DNA of 64,000 nt from Gnetum montanum (Eukaryota; Streptophyta; Gnetopsida; Gnetales; Gnetaceae): NCBI GenBank assembly GCA_015680685.1, contig MNCI01022649.1, positions 140,068-204,067 on the forward strand. Reading direction: 5' to 3'. The translations under genes and the position numbers were made by a program. Below are positions 1 through 12,289 of the stretch, one piece after another. How positions within the stretch are numbered: position 1 is the first letter of the stretch; the number at the start of each line of letters is the position of its first letter. The notes under the pieces are model-generated. The model was not told the origin of the DNA and did not search any database. It was given only the letters and a program-made list of their open reading frames with translations.

Positions 1-2100
1 CCCCAGAGTTACATTAGGTAGCATTGCTCTAGCATGGGTGAGGGAGTTTTTTGGGCTTCAAGGATCAAAACAAGGTCAAAAGACTATCAATTCAAGGCTA
101 TGAGGTTCTAGGCTCCATTGGGATAGGTTAATGGCTTCTAGGGATGTTAATCTACTATCAAAAGTAGTAAGGCAACTTACCCATGCTAGAGTCATGCTTC
201 CTAGTGTCTCTCAAGTCTTTCCCAATGTGGATACCTTAAGACATTAAATTTTTCCATGATTCAATAGTAAATCAACCATAAATGTGATCCTCCATGGTTG
301 CCAATGTCAATTGCTAAGGTCTAGGATCAAAATTGGCTATTTTGAAGGCCTTTGGATGGTTTTGGAAGTCATACCTCCTAAAGAAATGCTAGGCCACACT
401 AGTAGTGGGGTTGAACAAGAGGAAATAGCTTTTTGTTTGACTGGTTTTCCTAGGTCTAATGACCTCTAGAGGTGCTAGTCAGGTTTTAGGATTAGTGTGG
501 TGCAAGTAAAAGTTATTCTAATGCATCCATGAGCCTCTCATGGGCTTCCCTTGAGGTACCCACACTAGATGCATGTTGGCCAACATGGGTGAGGGGGATT
601 CTCAATTTGGGAATATGAGTGATCATGGAGTGTGATTGATTTTGGCAAGTTTTGACTATCAAAGACTCCAAGAAGGTTGGAAGGTTAACATATGTCAATT
701 TAGAGGTCGATATTGGTGGTCCATGGTTATATACTAGTCATTCACATTCGGGCAACACTACCTAGCATGGATGAAACACCCCCCCTCCCCACCTCCCCCT
801 TCTCCCCCCTTGAATGTGGCTCTATTGAGATTCATGGTTTCAACCATTTCTATCTAGATTTGACAAGGTCTTAGAGCTACTGGGGGTTTTAGGGGTCAAT
901 GGCCAAGATTTGGCATCAAAACTAACTAATTCAAAGGCTCCTTGTTGTTTTCTATAGTCATCTCCCCTAAGACACACTAGGCAACATGGTGCTAGTGTGG
1001 ATGAAAGGGGGTGATAGATTTTTTTTATTTTTAATTAATCTCAGGGTATTTTTTTTATGTTGGGTAGGCTCTGATATGGTTGTGTGGTCACTAGGATAGG
1101 TTTCAAGGCTAACTTTGGTCATAAAGTGGGTTTTATGGCTTACCACCAAAGTACCTAGGCTAGACCCATGTTGGCCAATGTAGGTGGGGTACCCTAGCAT
1201 GGGAAATATTTCAAGTATGAATATCACCTCAAATTCTAGCAACTGTCGACTACCAGAGAAAATGAAGAGGTGTCCATGATATTAGAGTGGGTTTTAAGGT
1301 CATTTAGGACTGAAAAAGTTTTTATGGTTTATCCCCAAGGCACCCACACTAGCCAGCATGGGAAAGGTATATGATGCAGAATTCAAATTTTTCTTGGTTC
1401 ATTCTAGGCTATCAGAGGCTATGGATAGGTGTTAAGGCCAACAACTATAATCTAGGTGGTTAATCTTAGAGTTTTGAGGCTATACCTCACCCAACCATGC
1501 TGGGACCATGCTTGTGAATGTGGATGAATCCTCCCTTCGTGTTGATCCACTAGATATCAAGGCTTTAGGAAATTTCAACTAGGTTTGACAAGGTCTCAAA
1601 GCTATCAAGGATGACTAGTAGGGTTTTAGGCTATGTGGGCCCACCTTGTGATTGAATCATGGCTTGGTGGACAACAAAGAGTGTGTATGAATGGTATACA
1701 TCCTAGGCAAAGCTAGTCCAACATGGATGAGGCCTTGCTTAGTGTGGATACCCAAAGTGACAAGTTCTATGGAGGTTTTATCCCTTGCTAGGATCTAGGG
1801 TTTGGCCATGTCAACTGTAGCTACCAAACATATGGCAAGGGAGGTAAGGTTATAAGGCCATGGGGTAGAGGAGGCTATGACCCACACTAGATCCATAATG
1901 CGTAGTGTGGTAGAGGGGGGATAAAACTAAAGAATGGTTGTGTGGATTTCAAGGGGTTCAAACCTTAGCATAGAAGAGGTTGCAAGGCTCGAAATCCACT
2001 TTCCATGGGAGGCATATGGTGGGGCCCATCCTAAAATTCAAAAGATTGAAACCTTGTGGTAACTCCCACCATTCCACCATTGGTTGAGATTTCCCCCCTT
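1..2100. repeat. Degenerate ~185-bp tandem array upstream of the T1 antisense gene
   Basis: A recurring block containing variants of CACACTAG, CATGCTAG or CAACATGGGTGAGGG followed by a G-rich or C-rich run is seen near 30, 180, 390, 570, 760, 980, 1160, 1350, 1495, 1710 and 1885. Between the blocks, variants of TTTGACAAGGTCTCAAAGCTATCAAGG recur in pieces. Spacing varies from about 150 to 220 bp. Similar words (CCCATGCTAGG, GCTAGAGCAATGCCAGGGGG) occur in the U3 part of the T1 LTR near 41290-41400. Short ORFs here are not credible genes. I infer that this is a U3-like or 3'-UTR-type hypervariable region of T1, lying upstream of the plus-strand gene at 4.2-7.4 kb. Confidence 0.5.
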
Positions 2101-4223
2101 TACACTAGTAGTACACCAAGAGTTTCAATGCCTAGATTTGGAAATGGAGGTATGGAAGAGGATGCTTAGGTTTATATCTAGTTTTAATGTCTAATTTATC
2201 ATAAAATCAAACACAGCACTCATTCTTCTCAACATAGCACTTAGATCAAAGCTCTTACAAAGATTTTTTCCTTCAAGAATCATCAACCCTCAACGTGATT
2301 TCTTTCAAGAGCCCCTTCGAGTAGCATTAGAACTCAGATTTGCTATATTTTAAAGGTTTCCTCAATGTTGATAGCATGCACCATGAATAAGGGAGGAGGC
2401 AGCAACGAAAATTTGGTCTTGGAGGTTGTAGATGTGGTGGCTAGGGACATTTCCCACCTTCCATAGCCCATGATAGGGCATGTTTTGACTACCATCACCC
2501 CAAGGTAGGCCATTTCTAGCCATGTTCTTATGTTTCTGGTCATTTTTTCTATAGTTTTCCTAGTTTAGGATGAGAGTGCTTGTTAAAATCTAGGCTACTA
2601 TAGTTGGTAAAATTTGATTTTGGAAAAATCCCACCACCTAAGTTGATCATTTTTATATGTTTTTAGAGTTACTTGGTCATATGGGCTTTGATTTATGCCA
2701 TTTTCAAATTAGTTTTTTGCAAATTTTTATGTGTTTTTTAATATTTTTGGCAAAAAAGCAACCCTATTTGTAAATTTTTTATTATGCAAACAACCATGAA
2801 TTGTTAAATTTTAATGTTTTTGGTTTTTCGTAGTAGGTTTTAGGTTTCTAATGGCTAGTGTTTCATTTTTTTTGAAGTTGTAATTAATTCTTAATATATT
2901 TTCTTGGCTATGTCACACAATTGTGGTTTATGCTATTTTTCATTTTTTTATGGAAGTTTACAAATTCTTACTAAAAGATAGTAGGGGTTTTGTACGTTTT
3001 CTAGTTATGGATGCATTGGTTTTGATTTAAGATTTGTAACAGTCTTTGAATCACTAGATTTGAAATTCTATTTAATCTTTGATGGATTTTCTTGTATGGT
3101 CGCAAGCATTGACATTTATAGGTTGTAGCAATTTTACCTTTTGGAGATGGGCAACACTGGCACACTGAATGATTTTTCATGTCAACTTCCCATACCCCTA
3201 AGGATACTATGGGATGTTAGAAGGGGTGTAGACTTGGTTTGATTCTTGTTAAAAAAGTTTTAGTATTTTTACCAATGATCTTCCTATGGTCATTTTCTAG
3301 GTTTTAAGGGTTGTTTTGAATTTTGATTAAACTAATGCATGGTTTGGCATGATGTTTTGAATGTGTTTCAAGTTTTAATTGATAATATAAATGTTGTTAC
3401 GTTTTGGCTATGATGTTTAAGGGTCATTTAGGCTACAAACATGTTGATTTTTTTAACTTTTCAAAGGCATTTTTGCTTAACACCCTAGAGTTTTTTACAA
3501 TGGCTAATTTCACCACTAACTAGGATGTTTGACAAAAATTCTCTAAGAAATTCTAAGTATTTATTGATCATATGTTATACTTGGTTGTATTTGCTATTTC
3601 TAGTTTTTCTAATCTTGTTCTAAGTGTTTTAAGATATGGTTCTAAAGATTTGTGTTGTTTTCTATATAGGGCTTTCCTTAAGCCCATCTTAGTTGTGGTG
3701 GAGTTACTGGTGATACTATATTGTGTCAGTTTTCCCAAATCAAACACTCCCCCCTCCCACCAACATGGTCTTCGATTGGGGTTTCCTATGATTCTAACTA
3801 TGGATAAGGAAGTTCCTCTCCTATCTTCTATAAAATTTTAGTGTCATTATGTGCTCATACTTATTTGCATATATGGCCAGGATCATAGTGGATACCCTAC
3901 TACTGCAATCATCTAACATGATCATGAAATTTATAATGGATGACCCTAAGATGCATGTGGAAGGAGAGCTGTATAATAGAATAGGCATCCATGTGACCCA
4001 CAAGCTATCCCAAATCTAAAGCATGCTAGAGTATTCTCAGTATAACACTGATAATACTTTGATGGTCATACATTAGGCCCATACATTGTTCCATAATCCT
4101 CCTAGTACATTGTACCATTTTGTTGGGTAAGTTTGGTTTTAACTCATGGTCCATCTTGGTCTTTATGGCCATACTTGCATTTCCTCTAGCATTATGAGTT
4201 TCTAAAGTTTCAAATGTTAATCA
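2101..4223. other. AT-rich stretch without a recognisable gene (T1 interior)
   Basis: No coding similarity was recognised. The plus strand has a TATA-like TTTATATC near 2171, just after the tandem array, followed by long T-rich runs. It could be the leader and first introns of the antisense gene. Part of 3860-4010 may be another decayed exon, but nothing comparable was found in the T2 copy. Confidence 0.35.
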
Positions 4224-7200
4224 TCTTGTAGGTACAAGGTTAGCGACAAAGGCTTGGTTAGGAATGATCAAACCTTGAAGGTTGATAAGACTACAATGGG
4301 TGTATTTACCTAGGGCCCTAAATTTAGATACATAGTGATTGATAAATTGAAGGATGATTTTCAATAAATACACCCAAGTCTTTGTCCCAACCTTGAAAAG
4401 GTGTGTATTCATTGAAATGGCCTAGAGTTGGTGGGTAGCCCCAAAATGCCTTCTAGTTCTAACACCCATGTTGGGACTACCACAGAACCCTTGCCTAGTA
4501 AGAAGAAAAGAGGTAAGAAAAAAGAACAATATTGGCTAAGTTAACATTTTTATGACTATGTAATGTTTAGGCTATTTTTTTAAGTTCTTTAAAGGTTGTA
4601 ATTGGTTGCTCTTGTCATATCTTAGTTATAAATGATGTGCTTATGCTTTAGCTAACAAGCCATTTTTGGTTATCTTGTAGGGACTTCTGCCTCTTCCAAC
4701 ATCAATTTGACCACTTTAGGATGTGTTGAGGAGACCCTCATCCTAAAATTTGGTGAGGTGGAAGCAATGCAACATTTCTTGAGGGAGCAAGTGCCTAGAC
4801 ATGTTCAAGCATGCGTTGCCCATGTGGGTTTGCTTGATCTTTTAATGGCACCTACCCCAACCATTTCTACTACTAAGATGATGAAAATAATTACCTCATT
4901 CAATGAAGAAGCTAATAAGTTCATCAATAATATTTTTGGTGTGCCAATCACCTTGCACATTGATGAGGCTACCTTCTAAGATCGCCTTAGTGTTTTCAAT
5001 GAAGGAATGAAGGTTGCCACCAAGCCAATTAAGGAAATAAGCCACCACAAGAAGGTAGAGGCATGGTTTGGTGCTCATTATGGTCATTCTAGGTTGGGCT
5101 TGAATGATTTTCAAGTGATAAAAGAGGAGTCTTATCCTTTATTCTGATCCCATGCCTTCCCTAAATTATTATCACAAAAGAAGATTATTATCATTGCCTA
5201 AGCGTGGACCGTGTTGAAGGTCCTAGGAGAAGATGCTCTATTTGGTTGGGCTACGCACTTGGCCACTAGATTACATAATGAAATCCTCAAACTTCATGAG
5301 GATCTCTCCATGATATGCCACATGCAATATGAATTCTTTGTGGCATATTTGAAGAGATTTGCAGAGTTTTTTGTGGTGAGGAGGAAGGGACAATGGATAT
5401 GCCAAGACTCATCCCAACTCTCTAGGCCTTAGATAATACATATTTATCCTACTATGCAGGCCCAGAACTCACCAAAGGACATTGGAAAGTCATTGTTTAT
5501 AACCATTAGGGGAGTTAGTTGTAGGTGGTATGTTTCCCCTAATAGCATGTGGATCAAGCCTTGTGTTGACTATGCCAACATTGGAAGGGATAGAGAGCTA
5601 CACATTAAATCTAGTAGGGTAGCTAAAACATCCCATGGAGGAAACAACATTAGCAATAGAGCAACCTTCTAAGAGAAGGTTCACATTGAAGCTTGGAAAT
5701 AATCATCATGTAATCACCAGTATGTTTTTAGATTTGGCTATCTTTTGGTTTTTCTATGTTTTGAGTTTTCAAGATTATAAGATCATAATGTTGTTAAGCT
5801 ATTCTTATGTTTTTGGTTTATTGTCCTTGTAAATAAGTGACAAGACATGGTAGCCCAAGCCACAGTAGTTAAAGAGTAAAGGCATGTAGAGGAGGCTTTC
5901 CTATAATAGCATGATGAGGAGGGGTTGGCCAATGTGATGTTGGATGACTTGGACACCTTATTTAGTCAATCGTTGCCAAGAGATCCCCTGATGATCATCC
6001 TAGAGGAGGAGGAGCTAGGTATGCATACACCTTGATGCTACTTGTTATAGTTTATGGTCTTAAACTTAGTTTTCATTCTAATTGTTCAATGATTATTATG
6101 CTTATTATAGTTCCTAAGCTATAGGCAGAAGTATCTACCTTCATGTATTACATGAAACCATGGGTAGAGGTTCCAGACAAGATGAAGTTCATGCAAGGAG
6201 TGGCTAAGGACATCAATGATTGGTTGCAACAAGTTGCTCCTGAAATTAGTAAGAACTTTGTTTTATTTTATAATAGTTGTTGTATTTTGGTTTTTCTTTT
6301 TTTTGTTAGATCTATATTTGGGTATTCATGTTGTATGTTTTGGTTATGGTTTTATTGTTTAGTTATATTATTTATAGTGACTTTAGTTACATGGAACCCT
6401 AGCCATGACATAGAGGTTAACTTCTTGCCAAAGCTCCCTCATGAGATTGAGAATGTACCATGAAATTTATATGAAACTATCAATGATCTTGTAGTTTCAT
6501 GTGCAAAAACTTATTGGGAATTCCAAAGGTTTAATGAATTCCTATGTAAGCAAGTTATATCCTTAAAGGAAGAGAGAAAATAACAAGCCTAGATGATTAC
6601 TGATCTTCAAGACCATAAGGCCTTTGTGGAAGCCCAAGTGGCTAACATAGAGAACTTGTGAACTAAGGAGATCACATGGACCTACTACTGGAACACCATT
6701 TGTGACAAGATTGCCCTTGCCAAGGAGATGGTGTAGCAACAATTACAACTAGACCTCATCATCTACAAAGCCAAGGATTGGGAAAGATTATTGTGCCTAG
6801 GCTCTAGCAAGGGGTTGGACATAACAAGACTAGAAAAAAAGTACAAGGCTAATTGGAAAGCATATCTTAAGTGGCTTAAGGATGAGACTACTGAACGACA
6901 CCAAATGGAGCTATTCATAAAGGGGATTCAAGCTGAAATTACCTACAAAATCTTTGAAGGCACTCTCCTAGTAGTTGAATCTCCTACTCCTCAAGTTTCT
7001 ATAGGTTTGGGTGAGGTTTCTTACTACCATAGTGTCATGGGAGCTATCCACATGGATAGATGTAGATAATAGCAACATCCTCATGTGAATTAATTTTGGG
7101 AATATGGATTAGGCCAACATGAGGGAAGACCAAATCCTCCAGCACTTGGAGGCTAGTCTTCAACATCTTTCCCCACAATGCATCAAGTCATATTTCCCAT

Positions 7201-7374
7201 AGGTTTGATAGTTTTTAATTATTATTTTATTATTTTAGTTTTACTTAAGTTGTTAGCTTATTGTTGGTTACTAATTGGTCTTATGTTGTTATGCTTCAGT
7301 CTTTAGGAGATATCAATGGCCCCAGGGGTGAGGGTGGGGATGATCCATCACTTCCAACTCTAGATGCCCCTTAG
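4224..7374 (+). pseudogene. Antisense intron-bearing accessory gene of T1 (copy 1)
   Basis: This gene lies on the plus strand, opposite to the element's gag-pol. Coding-like blocks alternate with T-rich introns. One exon ends near 4523 at G|GTAAGA, and the next begins after TTATCTTGTAG at 4680. Further exons are at about 5200-5700, 5840-6030, 6108-6247 (ends A|GTAAGAAC) and 6387-7070, with a last acidic exon ending TAG near 7374. Conserved blocks shared with copy 2 (28090-31198) include KPWVEVP near 6160, DDLDTLFS near 5950 and EETLILKFGEVE near 4730. The block around 4850-4980 has a weak resemblance to the plant mobile domain fold (GVPITLHID followed by a decayed loop); this is only an inference. 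In-frame stops show that it is no longer functional. The function is unknown. It sits downstream of protease, beyond a tandem array, exactly as in T2. Confidence 0.6.
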
Positions 7375-7737
7375 CATTCCCCAATTTCCCACTTTTAGTT
7401 ATTTTTTGTTGATGGCTACATGATATTTATGTTGTTAATGTTAATGGCTAGTGTTAGCCAATGTTTTGGTTAGAGACGGTTTTAGTTTTATTGTTATTAC
7501 TTTTTAAACATCTTGCCACATAATGTGGCTATGTCTAATAATGTTATAAACATTTTAAATTTATTTTAAGTTTCAATTTTGGCTATATCATTTTAGTGTT
7601 ATGGTTTTATTATGGCTTTATGATTTTATGGTTTTAATATTATAAACATTATTCAAGGTTTTGATGGCTATCCTTGCTATAATGTTGTAAGGTAATAAGA
7701 CTATAAACTAAAGTGAAAATAAGGTAAAATAATGTTT
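7375..7737. other. AT-rich spacer after the antisense gene
   Basis: T-rich sequence with no coding signal. It probably holds the 3' end of the antisense transcript and then enters the short tandem array. Confidence 0.35.
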
Positions 7738-7912
7738 GCTAGTTTAAGGTCATGGCAGGTCACACAATGTTTGCCAATTTAAGGCCTTAGTAGGCCATAT
7801 GTTCTTGCCAATTTTAGGTCACAGAGAACCCCTCGTTGTTTGCCAGTTTTAGACCATGATAGGTCTCTTGTTGTTTGTCAATTTTAGGCCATGGTAGGCC
7901 CCATGTTGGATG
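7738..7912. repeat. Tandem array, ~34-bp unit, 5 copies (T1)
   Basis: Five consecutive units begin GCTAGTTTAAGG, GCCAATTTAAGG, GCCAATTTTAGG, GCCAGTTTTAGA and GTCAATTTTAGG. Each is followed by TCATGGTAGGCC-like sequence, with a period of 34-35 bp. The same unit forms arrays in T2 at 12290, 25496 and 31390. It lies between protease and the end of the antisense gene. Confidence 0.75.
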
Positions 7913-8449
7913 AAATGGAATATATATTTTTTTCTATTTTATGTTTTAAAGTTTTTATCAGTTTTCTAGTTTTAAAGTTTATATGAAGTTTTTGTGCTTA
8001 TATCATGCTAAAAGAGGAAAAATAAAGAAAATTCTTTAATAAATAAAAGTGCAAACAAAGGTAAACTCTTAGGATATATGCAAAAGAAAGTTTAACATAA
8101 AGTAAACAAAATGACATAACTAGGAAAAATGAAATCTAGGCTAATAGGATATAGGTACATATGGTTACAATGTCACAAGTGCATAGCGCAGGAAGATTAG
8201 GGGTGTATGTCACTTGTGAAAATGCTTCCTAATACTTGAGATATTAGGAAACATGTAGGGTCTATTTTGCATAATCTTGTGCTTCCCATCCCCTTCACTA
8301 ATGATGTTAAAGGGGAGTTCTTTTCATAGCATGTCTCTTGGCCCATCATTATTGTTTTTAGCCTTCTCACTCCCTCAGGTTGCTTAACTTTGTGGCTAGG
8401 AGTTTCTTCTTGAAACTCCACTTTAGACCCCTACTCTATATATACATTG
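7913..8449 (-). other. T1 interior between protease and the tandem array
   Basis: AT-rich to 8190. The stretch 8200-8449 resembles the segment 31960-32280 downstream of the T2 protease (a GAGTTTCAAGAAG-type motif and the AATTTCACCTTCCTCA element), so it is the decayed C-terminal part of the gag-protease polyprotein. There is no intact frame. Confidence 0.4.
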
Positions 8450-8972
8450 TTAACTACTAAGTGAACCACATTATGATCATGGATGATAATTTCACCTTCC
8501 TCATAAGGTAGATGAATTTTTTGGTGGATAGGTGAAGATATAGCTCGCAGTTGAGCCAGCTATGGCCTCCCCAAGATGAGATTCAATCTTGTTATTTCCT
8601 CTATCATCAAGAAATTAGTAGTTGCGGGGAATTATTCCCTTACCATGAAGTCCAAGGAGATAGACCCCTTAATAGCAATCCAAAATCCATTAAAGGATTT
8701 GAAAGTGGATGTTTATATGTGTTGTATATTGTCCATCAAGCCTACACATTCAACTATGGTATACGAGATGAAATCCATTATGGCCCCATCATCTACGTGC
8801 ACCTAATGAACTTTGTACTATCCTACTTGTATGGTTATGAAAAGAGGAGCCTTGGTCACTTTGCTACTTTTATGGATGGTCTTGATTTCACTATTGTAAA
8901 ACACTAGTGATGTTGACCTTGTCTCCCTAGGTAAAGATGGCATCATCATTGCATGAATCAATCCTTCGTTAG
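8450..8972 (-). pseudogene. T1 protease region, left part, cut by the T2 insertion
   Basis: Retroviral-type aspartic protease remnant of the Tat-like element T1. The minus-strand frame matches the T2 protease over the IHAMM, LVFYN and FITIQVG blocks. The active-site loop reads VDDG at 8785-8796, where T2 has VDNG. Stop codons break the frame just before and after it. The frame ends at 8972 in the GTTAG target duplication and continues at 36857, where the T1 gag-protease reading resumes in the matching position. The family cleaves the Gag-Pol polyprotein during particle maturation; this copy is dead. Confidence 0.7.
8968..8972. other. T2 target-site duplication GTTAG (left copy)
   Basis: GTTAG directly abuts the left T2 LTR. 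The partner is at 36857-36861, after the right LTR. Joining the flanks restores the phase of the T1 protease frame, which confirms the insertion point. Confidence 0.85.
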
Positions 8973-10637
8973 TATAGCAACTGAAAACTTCAATGGCTGG
9001 AAAGGTCACACTGATGGGTTCGCAGCCACAGTACAACCCTAACCCTGCCCTCATCTAAAGGGCCATGACTAGAGGGAAAAAATAGAGGTGGAGTGCCTAG
9101 GATGATCTTGTCGATCAAACCGGAACTTATGGAGTGTTTCAATGAACAATTGCTAGGGGTTTGCACAGTGTCTTTGATGGTACTAGGGTCAAGTAAGCCT
9201 AAGTGTAGCAAGGTTTCCTAGTGTGAGAATGATAGTGCAAACATGCAAATATGTGTGAAATAGAAAAAATGCAAGTGCAATGCTAAATGCCAAAGAAAAT
9301 TCTTGAAAATGTAAAGGAGTTTGAGAGAGGAATAATGGCACCACCCCAAATAGGGAGAGCAGAGAAATTGTAAAGGAGAGGTGAGAAGGCACACAATATA
9401 TACATAGGCACAATAGGTAGTGTAGTCATAGTCTTTGGGGTTTCTAGGCTATGGGAACTTATGTCCACTATGAAGTATGTGCTTGCTAGGGTGGCTATCA
9501 CTGTGTCCTATGGGCTGCAGTGTGTTGTGATGTTGAGTGGTGTACAAAGGTGTTTCCAAGGTGTTGAGCACTCTAGGGTGCAAGGGTACTTGGTTTGCTT
9601 CAATTTTTCTAGTCGAATGTTTCAAATGCCAACCATTAAATGAAATTGCCAACCCACTAAAATGTGAGGCATAGGGCTATTTATAGGATTAGGGTTGACA
9701 TAAAGTGTGGATTGGGCATCATGTGGTAGGGTAGTTAAGGACACGTTGACCCTAGTTATGCTCCCACTAAAACAACTGGTGTTATGCTTTGGTGTGCTCC
9801 AATGGACCCCAAGAGACTACTGAACTATGACTACGTTGCCAAGACTACATGTGCCAAAGTTGAAAAGACCGTAATATACCTACAAACAATGCAAAACAAT
9901 GCAATCTAGAGGCTATGTCCAAGACTATGCTCTTCCCTCTTTCAAGTGGGATCAAGCATAGGTACAATTTTAGAACAAATGGGGGGTGCAAAAGAAATAA
10001 AAATTGCTAATCTTGCTTGTTGGAGGAGTGTCAAAGTTGAGATGGAGCCCTATGCTAAGCTCTAGAAGCTCTTTGAAGGTTTTCTTGCATTGCTACACTA
10101 GCTACATTCTAGAGTGTAGCCCAATAGTTAGGTAGATTCTGCAAAAATTGAGGTCTAGTGCTGGCTATGCTCTAGAGCATAGTAGGAAAAGTGAGAGTGT
10201 AGTTTTGAAACTTAGAAAAAATTGGCAAGACTTGCAATCCTCATTTAGGCTATGCTCTAGAGCATAGCAGGAAGGGGTAGCCTTAGGAGTTAGAAAATCT
10301 ACCAAAATGTTTCTTCCATGCTAAGCTTGCTTGATAACCCTTAGCTTAACACTTAGGCAAATTGGCCACTGAAGTGCATGTTATGTTGGCTATGCTCTAG
10401 AGCATCAAAGGGAGAATGGAAGCATAGCACAACACTTAGAAAATTTTTTACAATTGCTATCAGCACTTAGAAAATTTTGCAAATCTATTTCTATGCTTCA
10501 TGCTATGCTGACTATGCTTTGGAGCATAGTTCTAGCAATGGAAGCATGGGCCAAACACTTAGAAAAAGTTTACCTCATGTTGACACTTAGACAAATTTTC
10601 CATTGAGGTGCCATCACCCAAATTTGGTGGTGCTTCA
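8973..10637 (-). repeat. T2 3' LTR
   Basis: Matches 35190-36856 along its whole length. The minus-strand TATA box is CCTATAAATAGCC, near 9675-9687. The U3 side (10090-10530) carries repeated palindromes: CTATGCTCTAGAGCATAG is perfect at 10165-10182 and 10250-10267, with decayed copies near 10101, 10390 and 10505. These alternate with TTAGAAAATTTTGC-like words. ORFs inside are spurious. Confidence 0.85.
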
Positions 10638-12289
10638 TTGGCCCCTCTTTGTTGACAATTGGAGGAGTCGCTTGAGAGACATTGACAAAGAACCCAAAAC
10701 ACCACAACAGGCATGACACCAACATGGCCCATTGGTGCCAAATTGGATGATTCTTTGCTAGGCTCGAGATTGCTAAAGGGTAGTGGTATGCTACAAGTAA
10801 TGGATGTAGGGAATTGGCTTGTGATAGAAAGGAAGGAATGAGATGCAAACAGTGTATCATAATGTAAGATGTAGAGTCAGCATGATAGACCATGATCATG
10901 GTACTAGGGTGGCTTGTTGCCGAAACAATGACCTCCCATCAAAATGCTTGTGAGAGAGCCATCATCCATAGCACTAGAATGGCTTACCTCTAACATGTTG
11001 ACCTCTTGTCAAAGTTCTTATGAGAAGGTCAATGCAAATTCAGGGTTAGACCAATTGCAAAATTGCAGCTTTGCTAAATTCTACTTGAGAACATGTTTTA
11101 CCCCTTCTTGCTCTTTTTTTAAAATTTTTATGATTTTTTATTTTTTCTTTGTGAAATGCTAGTTGTAAGATGCTTATCATTGAGTGGGCTACGTGCCACT
11201 CGATGGGCTTTTCTTAGAAGCAACTACATCACGTCTATAGGATAGGTGTTTCCTCCCTGGGATGAGTTGCATTACATCTGCTTAGGCTTTGACCAGCTCA
11301 TAGCGGCTTTCCATGGAATGAGTTGTGTTATGTCCATTATCGATTCTATGGTCAACTGAAAGAAGGGCGTCATGTGCATTGGAGAAGCTTGCAAGGAAGG
11401 TAGGAAAATGCAAGGGGTAAATGTGAGTAGGCTATAGTGAGGTAATAGGGATGTACACTCTCAAGTGGCCTGGAAAATCCAACCAGCCATGCTAAAGCGA
11501 TGTGGTGACTTGCCACTACAATGAAACATGTTTCTAAACAACTGCCTCTGGGGCTTCGTCCTACAAACACAATACAAAGAAAACAAGCGAACAAGCACAC
11601 AGTGTGAGATGAGAGCAAACTGCTAGTTGTGAGGGTGCTACAAGTGCCATGAGTGCTGGACCAATTGCAAGAGCTTGCAATGCCAAAGCAAGAAGGCCAG
11701 TGTAGGTTCTAGAGCTAGAAGGCTACAAAAGCTCTAGTAGCCACACTGGAAATGGGCACCCTAGGAAGGCCAGCAAAGTAGCCAAGGGCGATAGTGATGT
11801 AGGTGCCCAAGACTCTAGACCAAGGATAGGAGCTTGGAAATATAGAAAAATGGTAGAGAGCTAGGATGCTAAATGCACTTCCAAGCCTAGGAAATGGTGA
11901 GGGTTGAAGGATGATAGCAAGATGGTTGGGCCATAGTACTACTAGTACTCTTGCGGGTGGTGTTGACGATGAGAGCTTCAACCAATAATGAAATACCCAA
12001 GGCTAGTAGTGCTATCAGCATGCCCTAGGGATGGTATTATTGGCAATGGTGGAAATAACTTTGGAAGATCAACAAAATGCTAGAGGGAATATCTAAAGGT
12101 TTAGGAAAATGCCAAGGGTGTTGATGCTACAAATGTTCTAGAGGCCTCTTTCTTAATGACGTGAACTCCATTCTAGAACTGCAATGCCCTACCCTGCCTT
12201 GCCTAGTAGGTGTGGGTAGATGATAGAGGATCAGAAGTATTCACACTTGCTTATCCATAGAACTATGTGTGTTGAGCCGTGTGTGCTAA
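10638..12289 (-). other. T2 3' untranslated region
   Basis: No coding signal. There are loose internal repeats (ATGAGTTGCATTACATCTGC and ATGAGTTGTGTTATGTCC near 11260-11340; GCTAGTAGTGCTA words near 11930-12010). A variable 3' UTR between pol and the 3' LTR is typical of the Tat lineage. Confidence 0.5.

Noticed and set aside
284-1242. Short ORFs on both strands at the left end
   Set aside because: They fall in a degenerate tandem array and have no protein similarity.
9189-9652. Overlapping ORFs of 60-75 codons
   Set aside because: They lie in the T2 LTR near its TATA box. The matching part of the other LTR does not keep the same frames.
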